From positions 124,133 to 188,132 of the forward strand of contig NZ_LMHU01000007.1 in assembly GCF_001428505.1 (NCBI RefSeq): a stretch of 64,000 bases of DNA, given 5' to 3'. Of this stretch, positions 43,287-52,248 are shown in pieces. Source of the stretch: Terrabacter sp. Root181 (GTDB lineage Bacteria; Actinomycetota; Actinomycetes; Actinomycetales; Dermatophilaceae). The translations under genes and the position numbers were made by a program. Positions within the stretch are counted from its first letter, which is position 1, and every line of letters begins with the position of its first letter. The notes beneath the pieces were generated by a model. That model was not told the DNA's origin. It made no database searches and worked only from the letters and a program-made list of their open reading frames with translations.

Positions 43287-44096
43287 ATGGGAGACAACAC
43301 GTTCGTCGCCGGGCAGGAGCCCTGGCTCGAGCGCCTGGGCAACCTGCGCAACGTCGTGCGCCAGGAGTTGGTCACCCGGCAGCTCGCGGCGCACCTGCCT
43401 CGTGGACCCCTGCGCGTCCTCGACGTCGGCGCCGGCCAGGGGACGCAGGCGCTGCGCCTGGCCCGACTCGGCCACTCGGTGACCGCCGTCGAGCCGGACG
43501 GGCGGATGCGTGCCGCCTTCGAGCAGGCTGCCGCCGGGCTCACTCCCGAGCAGCGGGAGCACGTGACGCTCGTGGCCACCGACCTCGCCGGGCTGGCGAG
43601 CGTGACACGCCCGACGGCATACGACGTCGTCATGTGCCACGGCGTGCTCATGTACCTCCCCGAGAGCCGCGCCGCGGTTGCGGGCCTGGCCCGCCGGGTC
43701 GCGCCGGGCGGCATCGTGTCGATCGCGGCGCGCAACGGGGACGCGATGGCGTGGCGCCCGGCCGGCCGTCACGACTGGCCGGCCGCCCTCGCCGCGCTGG
43801 ACGAGATGCGCCGGGCGGCCGAGGAGGGCCGGGACGCCCGCTACCGCAACGAGATCGGCGTCGACGCCCGCGCCGACACGCTCGCGTCCCTGACGGCCGA
43901 CTGCGAGGCCGCCGGCCTCGAGGTCACCGCGTGGTACGGCATCCGCGTCGCCAGCGACGACGTCCCGGTCGACGAGCCCGCGCCCACCGGCGTCGAGCTG
44001 GCGGCCCTGCTCGACGTCGAGGAGCGGCTCGGCGCGTCCGACCCCTACCGCGCGCTCGGCACGCTCCTGCACGTCATCGCGCGCCGGAGGGCCTGA
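43287..44096 (+). CDS. Class I SAM-dependent methyltransferase
   Basis: About 269 residues. The motif I sequence VLDVGAGQGTQALRLA lies near residue 42, with VTAVEPDGRM (motif II) and a VMCHGVLMYLPE segment (motif IV). The C-terminal half is helical and Glu-rich. It resembles SmtA/CmoA-type small-molecule or tRNA methyltransferases, but the substrate cannot be inferred. TAGGTT (43274-43279) lies 7 bases before the ATG, suggesting leaderless expression. Confidence 0.88.
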   Translation: MGDNTFVAGQEPWLERLGNLRNVVRQELVTRQLAAHLPRGPLRVLDVGAGQGTQALRLARLGHSVTAVEPDGRMRAAFEQAAAGLTPEQREHVTLVATDLAGLASVTRPTAYDVVMCHGVLMYLPESRAAVAGLARRVAPGGIVSIAARNGDAMAWRPAGRHDWPAALAALDEMRRAAEEGRDARYRNEIGVDARADTLASLTADCEAAGLEVTAWYGIRVASDDVPVDEPAPTGVELAALLDVEERLGASDPYRALGTLLHVIARRRA

Positions 44097-44169
44097 CCGC
44101 ACCCCTCACCGCACCCTCACCGCTCCCGTCGGGGCTGACGCCGAGGCTCCGGCGTGCTTGGCTCGGACC

Positions 44170-44751
44170 ATGGACGCGGTCGACCGGGTGGAGCGAGCCT
44201 TCGCCGCAGTGCCTCGCGCCGGCTTCCTCCCACACGGAGCCCGCGGCCGCGCCTCCTACGACGGACCCATCCTCATCGGGCACGGACAGACGAACTCCCA
44301 GCCACGGACCGTCGCCGACATGCTGCGGCTGCTCGACGTGCGACCCGGCCAGCGCGTGCTCGACGTCGGCTCGGGGTCCGGCTGGACGACCGCCCTGCTC
44401 GCCCACCTCACCGGACCCGAGGGCGAGGTGGTCGGCGTCGAGCTCGAGCCCGCGCTCGCCCGATGGGGCGCCGCGAACCTCGAGGGCGCACGGATGCCGT
44501 GGGCCGGGATCCACGAGGCGACCGCCGGGGTGCTGGGCGACCCCGACCACGCCCCCTGGGACCGCATCCTCGTCTCGGCGGAAGCCTCAGCCCTCCCCCA
44601 GGCGCTCGTCGACCAGCTGGGCGACCCCGGACGGATGGTGATCCCGGTCGTAGGCACCATGACACTCGTGGTGCGCGAGCACGGCGCGCTGGCGACGACG
44701 CGCCACGGGCGCTACCGCTTCGTGCCGCTGCGCACGGCCCCGGGACGCTGA
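44170..44751 (+). CDS. Protein-L-isoaspartate O-methyltransferase-like protein
   Basis: About 193 residues. PCMT family: AFAAVPRAGFLPHGARGRASYD at the N-terminus, GHGQTNSQP (catalytic/substrate loop), VLDVGSGSGWTTALLA as motif I and GVELEPALA as motif II. The canonical GHGQTISQP reads TNSQP here. Repairs isoaspartyl damage in the parent family. The ATG at 44170 is preferred over a TTG at 44158. Confidence 0.85.
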   Translation: MDAVDRVERAFAAVPRAGFLPHGARGRASYDGPILIGHGQTNSQPRTVADMLRLLDVRPGQRVLDVGSGSGWTTALLAHLTGPEGEVVGVELEPALARWGAANLEGARMPWAGIHEATAGVLGDPDHAPWDRILVSAEASALPQALVDQLGDPGRMVIPVVGTMTLVVREHGALATTRHGRYRFVPLRTAPGR

Positions 44752-44838
44752 CCTCCGGGAGGGTCGTATGCCGTGGGGCTGCGGGCGCGATGCGGGCGCG
44801 ATGCGGGCCGGGAGCCAGCTTCGGCTTAGAGTGTCCCC

Positions 44839-45420
44839 GTGTTCGGACGCAAGAAGACCCTCAACGACGAGCTCGCACCCACGGCCTCGACCGACCAGTC
44901 GGCCCGCCCCGGTGCGAAGAACCGGCCCACGCCGAAGCGGCGCGAGCAGGAGGCCCTCAACAAGCGTCCCCTCATCGTCACCGACCGCAAGGCCGCCACG
45001 AAGCAGGACAAGACGGTCCGCCGGGAGGCCATGGCCAAGCAGCGCGCCGGCATGATGACCGGCGACGAGAAGTACCTCCCCGCCCGGGACAAGGGCCCGC
45101 GTCGCCGCTTCATCCGCGACACGGTCGACGCGCGGTGGAACATCGGCGAGTTCATGCTCCCGATCATGCTCATCGTGCTGCTGCTCAGCTTCGTCCGCAC
45201 GAACTGGGCCCTGCTGCTCGTCTTCGTGCTCGTCTACGGCCTCATCCTCGTGGCCATCGGTGACGCCCTGCTCATGTGGCGCCGGACGCGCCGCAAGATG
45301 GACGACAAGTTCGGCGGCGCCGAGAAGGGCGACGCGTGGTACGCCATCATGCGCGCCTTCCAGATGCGTCGCACGCGCATGCCGAAGCCCCAGGTCGCCC
45401 GCGGCGAGCACCCCGCCTGA
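44839..45420 (+). CDS. DUF3043 membrane protein
   Basis: 193 residues. A long basic N-terminus (MFGRKKTLNDE, then KRREQEALNKRP) is followed by two closely spaced hydrophobic helices near 106-124 and 127-146, and a basic tail. This is the actinobacterial DUF3043 arrangement; function unknown. TAGAGT at 44827-44832 sits 6 bases before the GTG, so it is a clear leaderless candidate. Confidence 0.9.
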   Translation: MFGRKKTLNDELAPTASTDQSARPGAKNRPTPKRREQEALNKRPLIVTDRKAATKQDKTVRREAMAKQRAGMMTGDEKYLPARDKGPRRRFIRDTVDARWNIGEFMLPIMLIVLLLSFVRTNWALLLVFVLVYGLILVAIGDALLMWRRTRRKMDDKFGGAEKGDAWYAIMRAFQMRRTRMPKPQVARGEHPA

Positions 45421-45476
45421 CCGGTCGAGCCGGCCCGGGCCCGGTTCCCTGACCCGCTCTGCCTGACCGCCCGAAG

Positions 45477-46850
45477 TCAGCCCTGCAGGTCGGCGAACGC
45501 GAGCGGTGCCCGTGTCACGGCATACGTCGCGAAGTAGAGCTTGTCGACCGAGCCGTCACCGGCGCGCACGACCTCGAGCACCTCGCCCCGCTCCCGACCC
45601 GCCACGGCACGGAAGCGGTCGCTGCCCTCGGCGGCATACCGCGTCTCGGACAGCGGTTCGTCGTCGACGAGCCGCGACCACAGCTCGCCGTCGCGGACGA
45701 AGTACGTGATCGGCGACCCCTCCGACCACCACAGGCCGAGGAGCTCGGCCAGGGCCGGCTGCTCCGTCTCGGGCACCCACGCCGCGGCGAGCGACGGCTC
45801 GGCATCCACGACGGCCTCGACGAGGTCGGTCGCGAGCCCGAGCGTCAGGGCGCCGGACGTGGCGTTGGCGAGGACGATCGCCCCGACGCCCTCCTTGCGC
45901 CGGACTCGCAGGCCGGTGAGGAAGCCGGGCATGGCGCCACCGTGTCCGACGTAGACGCGGTCGCCGCGGCGGCCCATCCCGAAGCCGAGGCCGTAGGCAC
46001 CGCTCCAGCCGTCGACGTCGGTCATGATGATCGGCCGGCACATCTCCTCGACGGTCTCGGGCCGCACGACCCGGTCGTCGGGGCTCGCGACGTAGGCGGC
46101 ATAGCGCGACATGTCGGCGACGGTCGACCAGAGGCCGCCGAGGGGCGCCGTGGCGTTGAGCGTGAAGAGCGGCTCCTCGCTCGCGGTGCCGGCGTACGGG
46201 TCGACCTGGTAGCCGAGCGCGCGGTCGCCCGCGGGCGTCAGGCCCGTGCGGCTCATCCCGAGCGGCTCGAGCACCCGCTCGCGGACCACGTGCTCCCAGT
46301 CGCGGCCGGTCACGCGCTCGACGACCTGCCCGAGCAGGCCGTAGGCGAGGTTGGAGTAGTGGAAGGCGTGGTGGGCGGGCAGCACCTGCTCGGCCTGCTC
46401 GACGCCGGCGAGGAACTCCTCGCGCTCGGGCGCCAAGAGGCTCTCCCAGATGTTGCCGACGGGCTCGCGCTGCAGCCCGGAGGCGTGGGCGAGCATCTGC
46501 CGCAACGGGACCCGCGCGTGCCTCGTGCCGGGGACGTACGTCTCGAGCGTGTCGTCGAGCGACAGCAGACCCTCGTCGCGCAGCGACATGACGGCCAGGG
46601 CCGTGAACGTCTTCGTCACCGAGCCGATCATGAACTGCGTGTCGTCGGTGGCCGCGACCGGCTGGGACCCGAGACGCGCCGACCCCACGTGCGCCGACCA
46701 GACGAGGCGGCCGTCGCGCACGACACCCACGCTGACCCCCGGCGAGCGCCAGGCCCGCTGGGCCGTGACGACCCGGGCGAGCAGGTCGCGCTCGAGCCCC
46801 GCCGACAGTGCCGCGTCCGGAGAGCCGTCTGAGCCCAGCGGCGCGCTCAC
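45477..46850 (-). CDS. Serine hydrolase of the beta-lactamase/D-alanyl-D-alanine carboxypeptidase family
   Basis: About 457 residues. Active-site SxxK as GSVTKTF near residue 77, YSN (YxN) near 160 and a late GHGGAMPG motif in place of KTG, typical of class C-like esterases and peptidases. No signal peptide is visible, so it is probably cytosolic. The GTG start at 46850 overlaps the stop of the small gene upstream (GTGA), so the two are translationally coupled. Confidence 0.88.
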   Translation of the reverse strand: MSAPLGSDGSPDAALSAGLERDLLARVVTAQRAWRSPGVSVGVVRDGRLVWSAHVGSARLGSQPVAATDDTQFMIGSVTKTFTALAVMSLRDEGLLSLDDTLETYVPGTRHARVPLRQMLAHASGLQREPVGNIWESLLAPEREEFLAGVEQAEQVLPAHHAFHYSNLAYGLLGQVVERVTGRDWEHVVRERVLEPLGMSRTGLTPAGDRALGYQVDPYAGTASEEPLFTLNATAPLGGLWSTVADMSRYAAYVASPDDRVVRPETVEEMCRPIIMTDVDGWSGAYGLGFGMGRRGDRVYVGHGGAMPGFLTGLRVRRKEGVGAIVLANATSGALTLGLATDLVEAVVDAEPSLAAAWVPETEQPALAELLGLWWSEGSPITYFVRDGELWSRLVDDEPLSETRYAAEGSDRFRAVAGRERGEVLEVVRAGDGSVDKLYFATYAVTRAPLAFADLQG

Positions 46851-47062
46851 TCCGCGGCCCGCAGGCTCATCGGGCCGTAGACGACGGTGTCGTTCTCCCG
46901 CAGGGTGACCGCCTCGACGCCGGCGTCGAGCAGCTCGCGCCACGACTCCCCCAGGTAGCTCTCGGCGTCACTCTGGGTCGGGAACCCGGTCGTGGTCACT
47001 CCCTCCCCCTCCATCGGGTTGCCGTGGGCGTCGAGGAACAGCCAGGACCAGTCAGCGCTCAT
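46847..47062 (-). CDS. Small conserved actinobacterial protein of unknown function
   Basis: 71 residues, no membrane segment. It begins MSADWSWLFLDAHG and contains a GFPTQSDAESYLGESWREL helix and a VEAVTLRENDTVVYGPMSL strand pair. Short proteins with this layout occur widely in actinobacteria, with no assigned role. The ATG at 47062 follows TAGGGT (47075-47070) by 7 bases, another leaderless case. Coupled to the serine hydrolase gene. Confidence 0.8.
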   Translation of the reverse strand: MSADWSWLFLDAHGNPMEGEGVTTTGFPTQSDAESYLGESWRELLDAGVEAVTLRENDTVVYGPMSLRAAE

Positions 47063-47107
47063 GCGGGCCACCCTAGTTGCCGCGCCGTTTGACGTGCGGA
47101 CGCCCCG

Positions 47108-47245
47108 CGTGCGACGGTTCGCCTAACCGAAGGATGATGGGGCAAGCCGGTGTGACTCCGGCGCTGACCCGCAACCGTGAAGCCACCTCCCGCCGCTGCG
47201 CGGCCCGGGGTGACCAGCCGGAAAACCCGCGTCCCACCGGCTCCT
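47108..47245 (+). ncRNA. Cobalamin riboswitch
   Basis: The B12-box region is clear at 47145-47184: GCCGGTGTGACTCCGGC forms the conserved stem, followed by GCTGACCCGCAACCGTGAAG. An upstream GGTTCG/CGAACC-like stem and a downstream GGTGACCAGCCGG segment complete the aptamer. It precedes an operon for an ECF transporter and CobU/CobS, so repression by adenosyl- or other cobalamin is expected. The expression platform between 47245 and the start at 47341 was not resolved. Confidence 0.9.
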
Positions 47246-47340
47246 TTGTCAGTCTGTCGTGGAATGCGGACCGGAGTCACCCCGCCGGGCCGGCCTCAGC
47301 CAGCAGACCCGACATGGTGTCCGACCGCGAGGAGGAAACC

Positions 47341-48081
47341 GTGTCCCCTGCCCGTCGTGCCCCGCTCCGGGTCGTCCTCGCCGCGCTCGTCGCGGCCTGC
47401 CTGTCCGCCCTCACCATCGCGCCGGCGCACGCAGCCGCCTATCGCTACTGGGGCTTCTACCAGCTCTCCGACGGCGCCTGGACCTTCGCGCAGAAGGGCC
47501 CGGACCAGACGGTCCCGAAGGACGGCAGCGTCGACGGCTGGCGCTTCGCCGTCGCCGACGAGGCCTCCACCCGCTACCCGCGCGCCGTCCTCACCTTCGA
47601 CGAGCTCTGCGGCACGACCCCCGCCCAGACGGGCAAGAAGCGCGTCGGCCTCGTCGTCGACTTCGGCCGCCCGGCGGACGCCGCCGACGGCGCCACGCCG
47701 CCCGAGCCCAAGGCCCTGTGTGCCGTCGTCGCCGCCGACGCCACGAGCGCCGTCGTGCTCGCCGCCGCCGGCGACGTGCGCACCGAGAAGGGCCTCGTCT
47801 GCGGTGTGGACGGCTACCCGACGACCGACTGCGGCGGTGCCGTCAAGGAGGTCAGCCCCGAGGCGAAGGCCGCCGACGAGCCGGTGACCATCGCGGCCCC
47901 GGCCGCGACACCGTCGGCCTCCGCGTCGGCGCCTGCCGCCTCGAGCACCGACGTCGCCGTGGCGACCACCGCGTCCTCGGGCGCGAACGTGACGGCATAC
48001 GTCATCGCGGGCCTCGTCCTGCTCGCCCTCGTCGGCTACCTGCTCGTGCGCTCGCGTTCCCGCGCCCGCCAGGACGCCTGA
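47341..48081 (+). CDS. SCO2322-family secreted protein of a cobalamin-controlled ECF operon
   Basis: About 246 residues. Signal peptide with twin Arg and AHA cleavage site, an extracytoplasmic domain (YRYWGFYQLSDGAWTF; three Cys at about residues 92-165), a Thr/Ala-rich linker and a C-terminal membrane helix with a basic end. In Streptomyces the SCO2322-2325 genes have the same order. A role as accessory or substrate-handling protein for the transporter is inferred. The GTG at 47341 has GAGGAGG six bases upstream; an ATG at 47314 is less well supported. Confidence 0.85.
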   Translation: MSPARRAPLRVVLAALVAACLSALTIAPAHAAAYRYWGFYQLSDGAWTFAQKGPDQTVPKDGSVDGWRFAVADEASTRYPRAVLTFDELCGTTPAQTGKKRVGLVVDFGRPADAADGATPPEPKALCAVVAADATSAVVLAAAGDVRTEKGLVCGVDGYPTTDCGGAVKEVSPEAKAADEPVTIAAPAATPSASASAPAASSTDVAVATTASSGANVTAYVIAGLVLLALVGYLLVRSRSRARQDA

Positions 48082-48096
48082 GGAGCCACGACGAGC

Positions 48097-49182
48097 GTGA
48101 CGCGGCTCCGGCTCAAGGCCCGGCTCCAGCACCCCGCAGCCTGGTGGCTCTGGGGGCTGGGCCTGGCCACGGCTGCGTCACGCACGACCAACCCGGTGCT
48201 GCTGCTGCTCGTCATCGGGGTCTGCGTCCTCGTCGTCGCTGAGCGCCACGACCCCGCGACGGTCAACCCGCTGCCGGCCTTCCTCGTCATCGGCGCCGTC
48301 GTCGTCGCGTTCCGCATCGTCATGACGGCTCTGCTCGGAAACGGCATCGTCGGCGAGACCGTCGTCATGACCCTTCCGAGCGTGCCGCTGCCGGACTGGG
48401 CCGCCGGCGTGCGCATCGGCGGCACGGTCACGCTCGAGTCGCTGTTGTATGCCGCCTACGACGCCCTGCGCCTCGCCGCGGTCCTCGCGTGCCTCGGTGC
48501 CGCGAACGCGCTCGCGAGCCCGCGTCGACTGCTGCGCTACCTGCCCGCCACGCTCTACGACGTCGGCACCGCGGTCGTCGTGGGGCTGACGTTCGCGCCG
48601 CAGCTGCTCACCGATGCGCGCGAGGTGCGAGCCGCGCGCACGCTGCGCGGTCGCGACGGTCGAGGGCTGCGGGAGATGGCCCGGCTCACGGTGCCCGTCC
48701 TCGAGACCGCGTTCGAGCGGTCGCTCGGACTCGCGGCGTCGATGGAGTCGCGCGGCTACGGCCGCGCGGTCCGCTCCACGACGACGAGCCGCAGGGCAGC
48801 CACGGGGCTCGCGCTCGCCGGCCTCGTCGGTGTCCTCGCCGGGCTCTACGGCCTGCTCGACGCCTCCGCCGGGGGCGTGCTCGGGCTACCGGTCCTCGTG
48901 CTCGGCGCACTCCTGGCCGGCTCGAGCCTCCTCGTCGGCGCGTCCCGCGACCCCCGGTCCGGTCACCGCCGCGACCGGTGGACGTGGACCGAGACCGTCA
49001 CGGTCGTCGCGGGCGCCGTCCCGGCCGCCGTCCTCGTCATCGCCTCCGTGCAGGGCTGGGACGGCGTCGTGCCGAGCCAGCAGGCCGAGCTGCCCGCCGT
49101 GCCGCTCCTCGCCGTGCTCGCCGTGCTCGTGGCCGCCGTGCCGGCCTGGCTCACGCCCCGTCCCCGGGAGGTCGCACCGTGA
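48097..49182 (+). CDS. ECF transporter transmembrane (T) component, CbiQ/EcfT-like
   Basis: 361 residues with about six to eight membrane helices. The cytoplasmic Ala-Arg-Gly coupling motifs of EcfT are visible: REVRAARTLRGRDGR and SMESRGYGR in the second half. It couples the ATPase to the S component. The GTG at 48097 follows the previous stop by 15 bases; the stop overlaps the ATPase start. Confidence 0.92.
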   Translation: MTRLRLKARLQHPAAWWLWGLGLATAASRTTNPVLLLLVIGVCVLVVAERHDPATVNPLPAFLVIGAVVVAFRIVMTALLGNGIVGETVVMTLPSVPLPDWAAGVRIGGTVTLESLLYAAYDALRLAAVLACLGAANALASPRRLLRYLPATLYDVGTAVVVGLTFAPQLLTDAREVRAARTLRGRDGRGLREMARLTVPVLETAFERSLGLAASMESRGYGRAVRSTTTSRRAATGLALAGLVGVLAGLYGLLDASAGGVLGLPVLVLGALLAGSSLLVGASRDPRSGHRRDRWTWTETVTVVAGAVPAAVLVIASVQGWDGVVPSQQAELPAVPLLAVLAVLVAAVPAWLTPRPREVAP

Positions 49183-50801
49183 TCACCTTCGAGCACGTGT
49201 CGGTGCAGTACGCCGATGCCCCGGCTCACAGCCTCCACGACGTCACGCTCGAGATCCCAGAAGGTGAGCTCGTCCTCGTCGTCGGCCCCACGGGGAGCGG
49301 CAAGTCCACGTTGCTGCGCACCATCAACGGGCTCGTGCCGCACTTCAGCGGAGGCACCCTGACGGGTCGCGTCACCGTCGACGGCCTCGACACCGCCGAG
49401 CACCGGCCGCGCGACCTCGCGACGGTCGTCGGCCTCGTCGAGCAGAACCCGTCGTCGACGTTCGTCACCGACGTCGTCGAGGACGAGGTCGCCTACGGCA
49501 TGGAGACGATGGGACTGGACTCGACGACGATCCGCCGCCGCGTCGAGGAGACCCTCGACCTCTTCGGGCTCACGCCGCTGCGCGCCCGGGCGCTGCGCAC
49601 GCTCTCCGGCGGTCAGCAGCAGCGCGTCGCGATCGCCGCGCTCTTCGCCGCCGGCCCTCGGGTCCTCGTGCTCGACGAGCCGACGTCGGCCCTGGATCCC
49701 GTTGCGGCAGAAGAGGTTCTGGCGTCGCTCCATCGCATCGTGCACGACCTCGGCGTCACGGTCGTGCTCGCCGAGCACCGGCTCGAGCGCGTCGTGCACC
49801 ACGCCGACCGCGTCGTCCTCGTCGACGAGGGCCGCGTGTCCGAGCTGCTCGACCCTGCCGAGGCGATGCTCCGCTCCCAGATCTATCCGCCCGTCGTCGG
49901 TCTCTCCCGCCTCGTCGGGTGGTCGCCCACGCCGCTGTCGATCCGCGACGCCCGCCGCAAGGCCGCCGCCCTGCGCGAGGCCCTCGGCACCAGCGCGCCG
50001 CGACCGGTCACCGACCTCAGGGTGATCGGGCCCGCCGACGCCGTCGTCGCCACCGGTGTCCGCGTCGTGCGCGGTGGCCGGGTCGTCCTCGACGGCGTCG
50101 ACCTCGCCGTGGCCCGGGGCTCCGTGACGACGCTCATGGGACGCAACGGGGCCGGCAAGTCCACGCTCCTCGGCGCCATCGCGGCCCAGCACCGGCTGGC
50201 CGGGGGACGGGTGCGCGTCGGGGCCGAGGGCATCGACCCGCACACCCGGTCCGCGCGGGAGCGAGTGCGCACCGTCGGGCTGGTGCCCCAGCAGCCCGAG
50301 CTGCTCCTCTACGCCGACTCCGTCGCCGCCGAGTGCGCGGCGGCCGACCACGACTTCGGGGCTGCACCCGGCACGGCCCGTGGCCTGCTCGACCGCATCT
50401 CCGGCGGCATCGACCCCGCCGTGCACCCGCGCGACCTGTCCGAGGGCCAGCGCCTCGAGCTCGCCCTGGCCGTCATCCTCTCCGGGTCACCCGAGGTGCT
50501 CCTGCTCGACGAGCCCACGCGCGGTCTCGACTACGGCGCCAAGAAGCGGCTCGGCGAGATGCTGACGAGCCTCGCCGCCCAGGGCACGACGGTCCTGCTC
50601 GCCACCCACGACGTCGAGCTCGCGGCCGAGGTCGCCGACCGCGTCGTCATCCTCGCCGACGGTGAGGTCGTCACGGACGGCGCGGCCCGTGAGGTCCTCG
50701 CCTCGTCGCCGGCGTTCGCCCCGCAGGTGACGAAGGTGCTCCTCCCCCAGACCTGGCTCACGGTCGCCGAGGTCGCGGGCGCCCTCGCGAGGATCGCATG
50801 A
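49179..50801 (+). CDS. ECF transporter ATPase with two ABC domains (EcfA-EcfA' fusion)
   Basis: About 540 residues. Domain 1 (2-270): Walker A GPTGSGKST, signature LSGGQQQR, Walker B VLVLDEPTS, followed by the H-loop VLAEHR. Domain 2 (about 285-530): Walker A GRNGAGKST, a diverged signature LSEGQRLE, Walker B LLLDEPT and LATHD. Both ATP sites look intact. The GTG at 49179 has GGGAGG seven bases upstream and overlaps the T-component stop. Confidence 0.93.
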   Translation: MITFEHVSVQYADAPAHSLHDVTLEIPEGELVLVVGPTGSGKSTLLRTINGLVPHFSGGTLTGRVTVDGLDTAEHRPRDLATVVGLVEQNPSSTFVTDVVEDEVAYGMETMGLDSTTIRRRVEETLDLFGLTPLRARALRTLSGGQQQRVAIAALFAAGPRVLVLDEPTSALDPVAAEEVLASLHRIVHDLGVTVVLAEHRLERVVHHADRVVLVDEGRVSELLDPAEAMLRSQIYPPVVGLSRLVGWSPTPLSIRDARRKAAALREALGTSAPRPVTDLRVIGPADAVVATGVRVVRGGRVVLDGVDLAVARGSVTTLMGRNGAGKSTLLGAIAAQHRLAGGRVRVGAEGIDPHTRSARERVRTVGLVPQQPELLLYADSVAAECAAADHDFGAAPGTARGLLDRISGGIDPAVHPRDLSEGQRLELALAVILSGSPEVLLLDEPTRGLDYGAKKRLGEMLTSLAAQGTTVLLATHDVELAAEVADRVVILADGEVVTDGAAREVLASSPAFAPQVTKVLLPQTWLTVAEVAGALARIA

Positions 50802-51655
50802 CCGGCCGCCGCGTCATCCCCCTGCGCTGGCCGGCGGTCGTGGCCGTCGCGGTGGTGGGTGTCGTCGGCCTGGTCGCCTTCACCTGGCCCTTCTTCGTCA
50901 GCGGGGACTTCGCGCGCGACCACGGCAACGACGCGCCCTGGCTCTTCGCGGTCCTCCTCGGGCTGCTCGCGGTCGTGTGCCTCGCCGAGGTGACGGCCGG
51001 GCGCCTCGACGCCAAGACGATCGCAGTCCTGGGTGTCGCCGCCGCGGCCGGCGGTGGTCTGCGGCTGCTCAGCGCCGGCACCGCCGGGCTCGAGCCGATG
51101 TTCTTCGTCGTCATCGTCGCCGGTCGCGTGCTCGGCCCCGGCGTCGGCTTCGTGTCCGGCTCCCTCGCCGTCACGACCGGCGCCCTGCTGACCGGCGGGG
51201 TCGGCCCGTGGCTGCCCTTCCAGATGATCTGCGCCGGAGGCATCGGCCTCGGGGCCGGTCTGCTGCCCGCACGTGCGGGAGGGCGCGCCGAGCGGTGGGT
51301 GCTCGCGGCATACGCCCTCGTGACGGGGCTCGCCTTCGGCCTCTTCATGAACCTCTGGTTCTGGCCCTTCCTCGGGACCACCGCGCCCGGTGGGATGGGC
51401 TTCGTCCCCGGCGCACCCCTCTCGGAGAACCTCGCCCACTACGCCCTCTTCTACCTCGCGACGTCCCTCGCCTGGGACCTGCCGCGCGGGGTGCTCAACG
51501 CCCTCCTCGTCGTGCTGGCCGGTCCGGCGCTGCTGCGGGTCTTCCGGCGGGGAGCGCGGCGGGCCGCCTTCGGGGTGCCGGTCGTCTTCGAGCCGGCGGC
51601 CGCGACCGGGTCGGGCCACGTGGCGCCGCTCCAGGACGCCGGGGGTGCCCGGTGA
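50798..51655 (+). CDS. ECF transporter substrate-binding (S) component
   Basis: 285 residues with six or seven helices, in the family of actinobacterial ECF S proteins paired with SCO2322-type operons. Its location behind a B12 riboswitch and before cobU/cobS points to cobalamin, a cobinamide precursor or cobalt as substrate. The sequence alone does not decide which. It starts inside the ATPase stop (ATGA) and its stop overlaps cobU. Confidence 0.88.
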   Translation: MTGRRVIPLRWPAVVAVAVVGVVGLVAFTWPFFVSGDFARDHGNDAPWLFAVLLGLLAVVCLAEVTAGRLDAKTIAVLGVAAAAGGGLRLLSAGTAGLEPMFFVVIVAGRVLGPGVGFVSGSLAVTTGALLTGGVGPWLPFQMICAGGIGLGAGLLPARAGGRAERWVLAAYALVTGLAFGLFMNLWFWPFLGTTAPGGMGFVPGAPLSENLAHYALFYLATSLAWDLPRGVLNALLVVLAGPALLRVFRRGARRAAFGVPVVFEPAAATGSGHVAPLQDAGGAR

Positions 51656-52248
51656 CCCATCCGGGCGCGGCCTCGACCACCACCCTCGTCACCGGTCCGG
51701 TGCGCAGTGGCAAGAGCCGCCACGCCGAGGACCTGCTGGAGGGGCACGAGGACGTCACCTACGTGGCGACCGGGCGCACGGCCGACCCCACCGACCCCGA
51801 GTGGAGCCGACGCGTCGCGCACCACCGAGCCCGCCGACCCGGGACGTGGCGGACCCTCGAGACGACGGACGTGGCCGGTGCCATCCGCGCCGCCACGGGC
51901 CCGGTGCTCGTCGACTGCCTCGGCACGTGGCTCACGGCGCTCGTCGACGACGCCGGGTGGGACGACCTCGTCGCAGCGGCCGACGCGGTGCGCCGTGAGG
52001 CTGATCGCCTGGTGGAGTCGCTTTGCGCCGCAAGGGTGCCCGTCGTCGTCGTCACCAACGAGGTCGGCTGGTCCCTGGTGGCGACGACGGCTTCCGGACG
52101 CCTGTTCCAGGACGAGCTGGGTCGGCTCAACGCGCTCGTCGGCGGGGTGGCGGCCCAGGTGCACCTCGTCGTCGCGGGACGCGTCGTCGACCTCAGCGGG
52201 GCGCCCGTCGTGCCCCGCGAGCCGAGGCCGAGGACGCTCGATGCGTGA
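51652..52248 (+). CDS. cobU: Adenosylcobinamide kinase/adenosylcobinamide-phosphate guanylyltransferase
   Basis: About 198 residues. P-loop TGPVRSGKSRHAE at 11-23, a YVATGR strand, and a DCLGTW motif, as in CobU/CobP. It phosphorylates and GMP-activates adenosylcobinamide in nucleotide-loop assembly. The GTG at 51652 overlaps the S-component stop, and the gene overlaps cobS by eight bases. Confidence 0.93.
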   Translation: MTHPGAASTTTLVTGPVRSGKSRHAEDLLEGHEDVTYVATGRTADPTDPEWSRRVAHHRARRPGTWRTLETTDVAGAIRAATGPVLVDCLGTWLTALVDDAGWDDLVAAADAVRREADRLVESLCAARVPVVVVTNEVGWSLVATTASGRLFQDELGRLNALVGGVAAQVHLVVAGRVVDLSGAPVVPREPRPRTLDA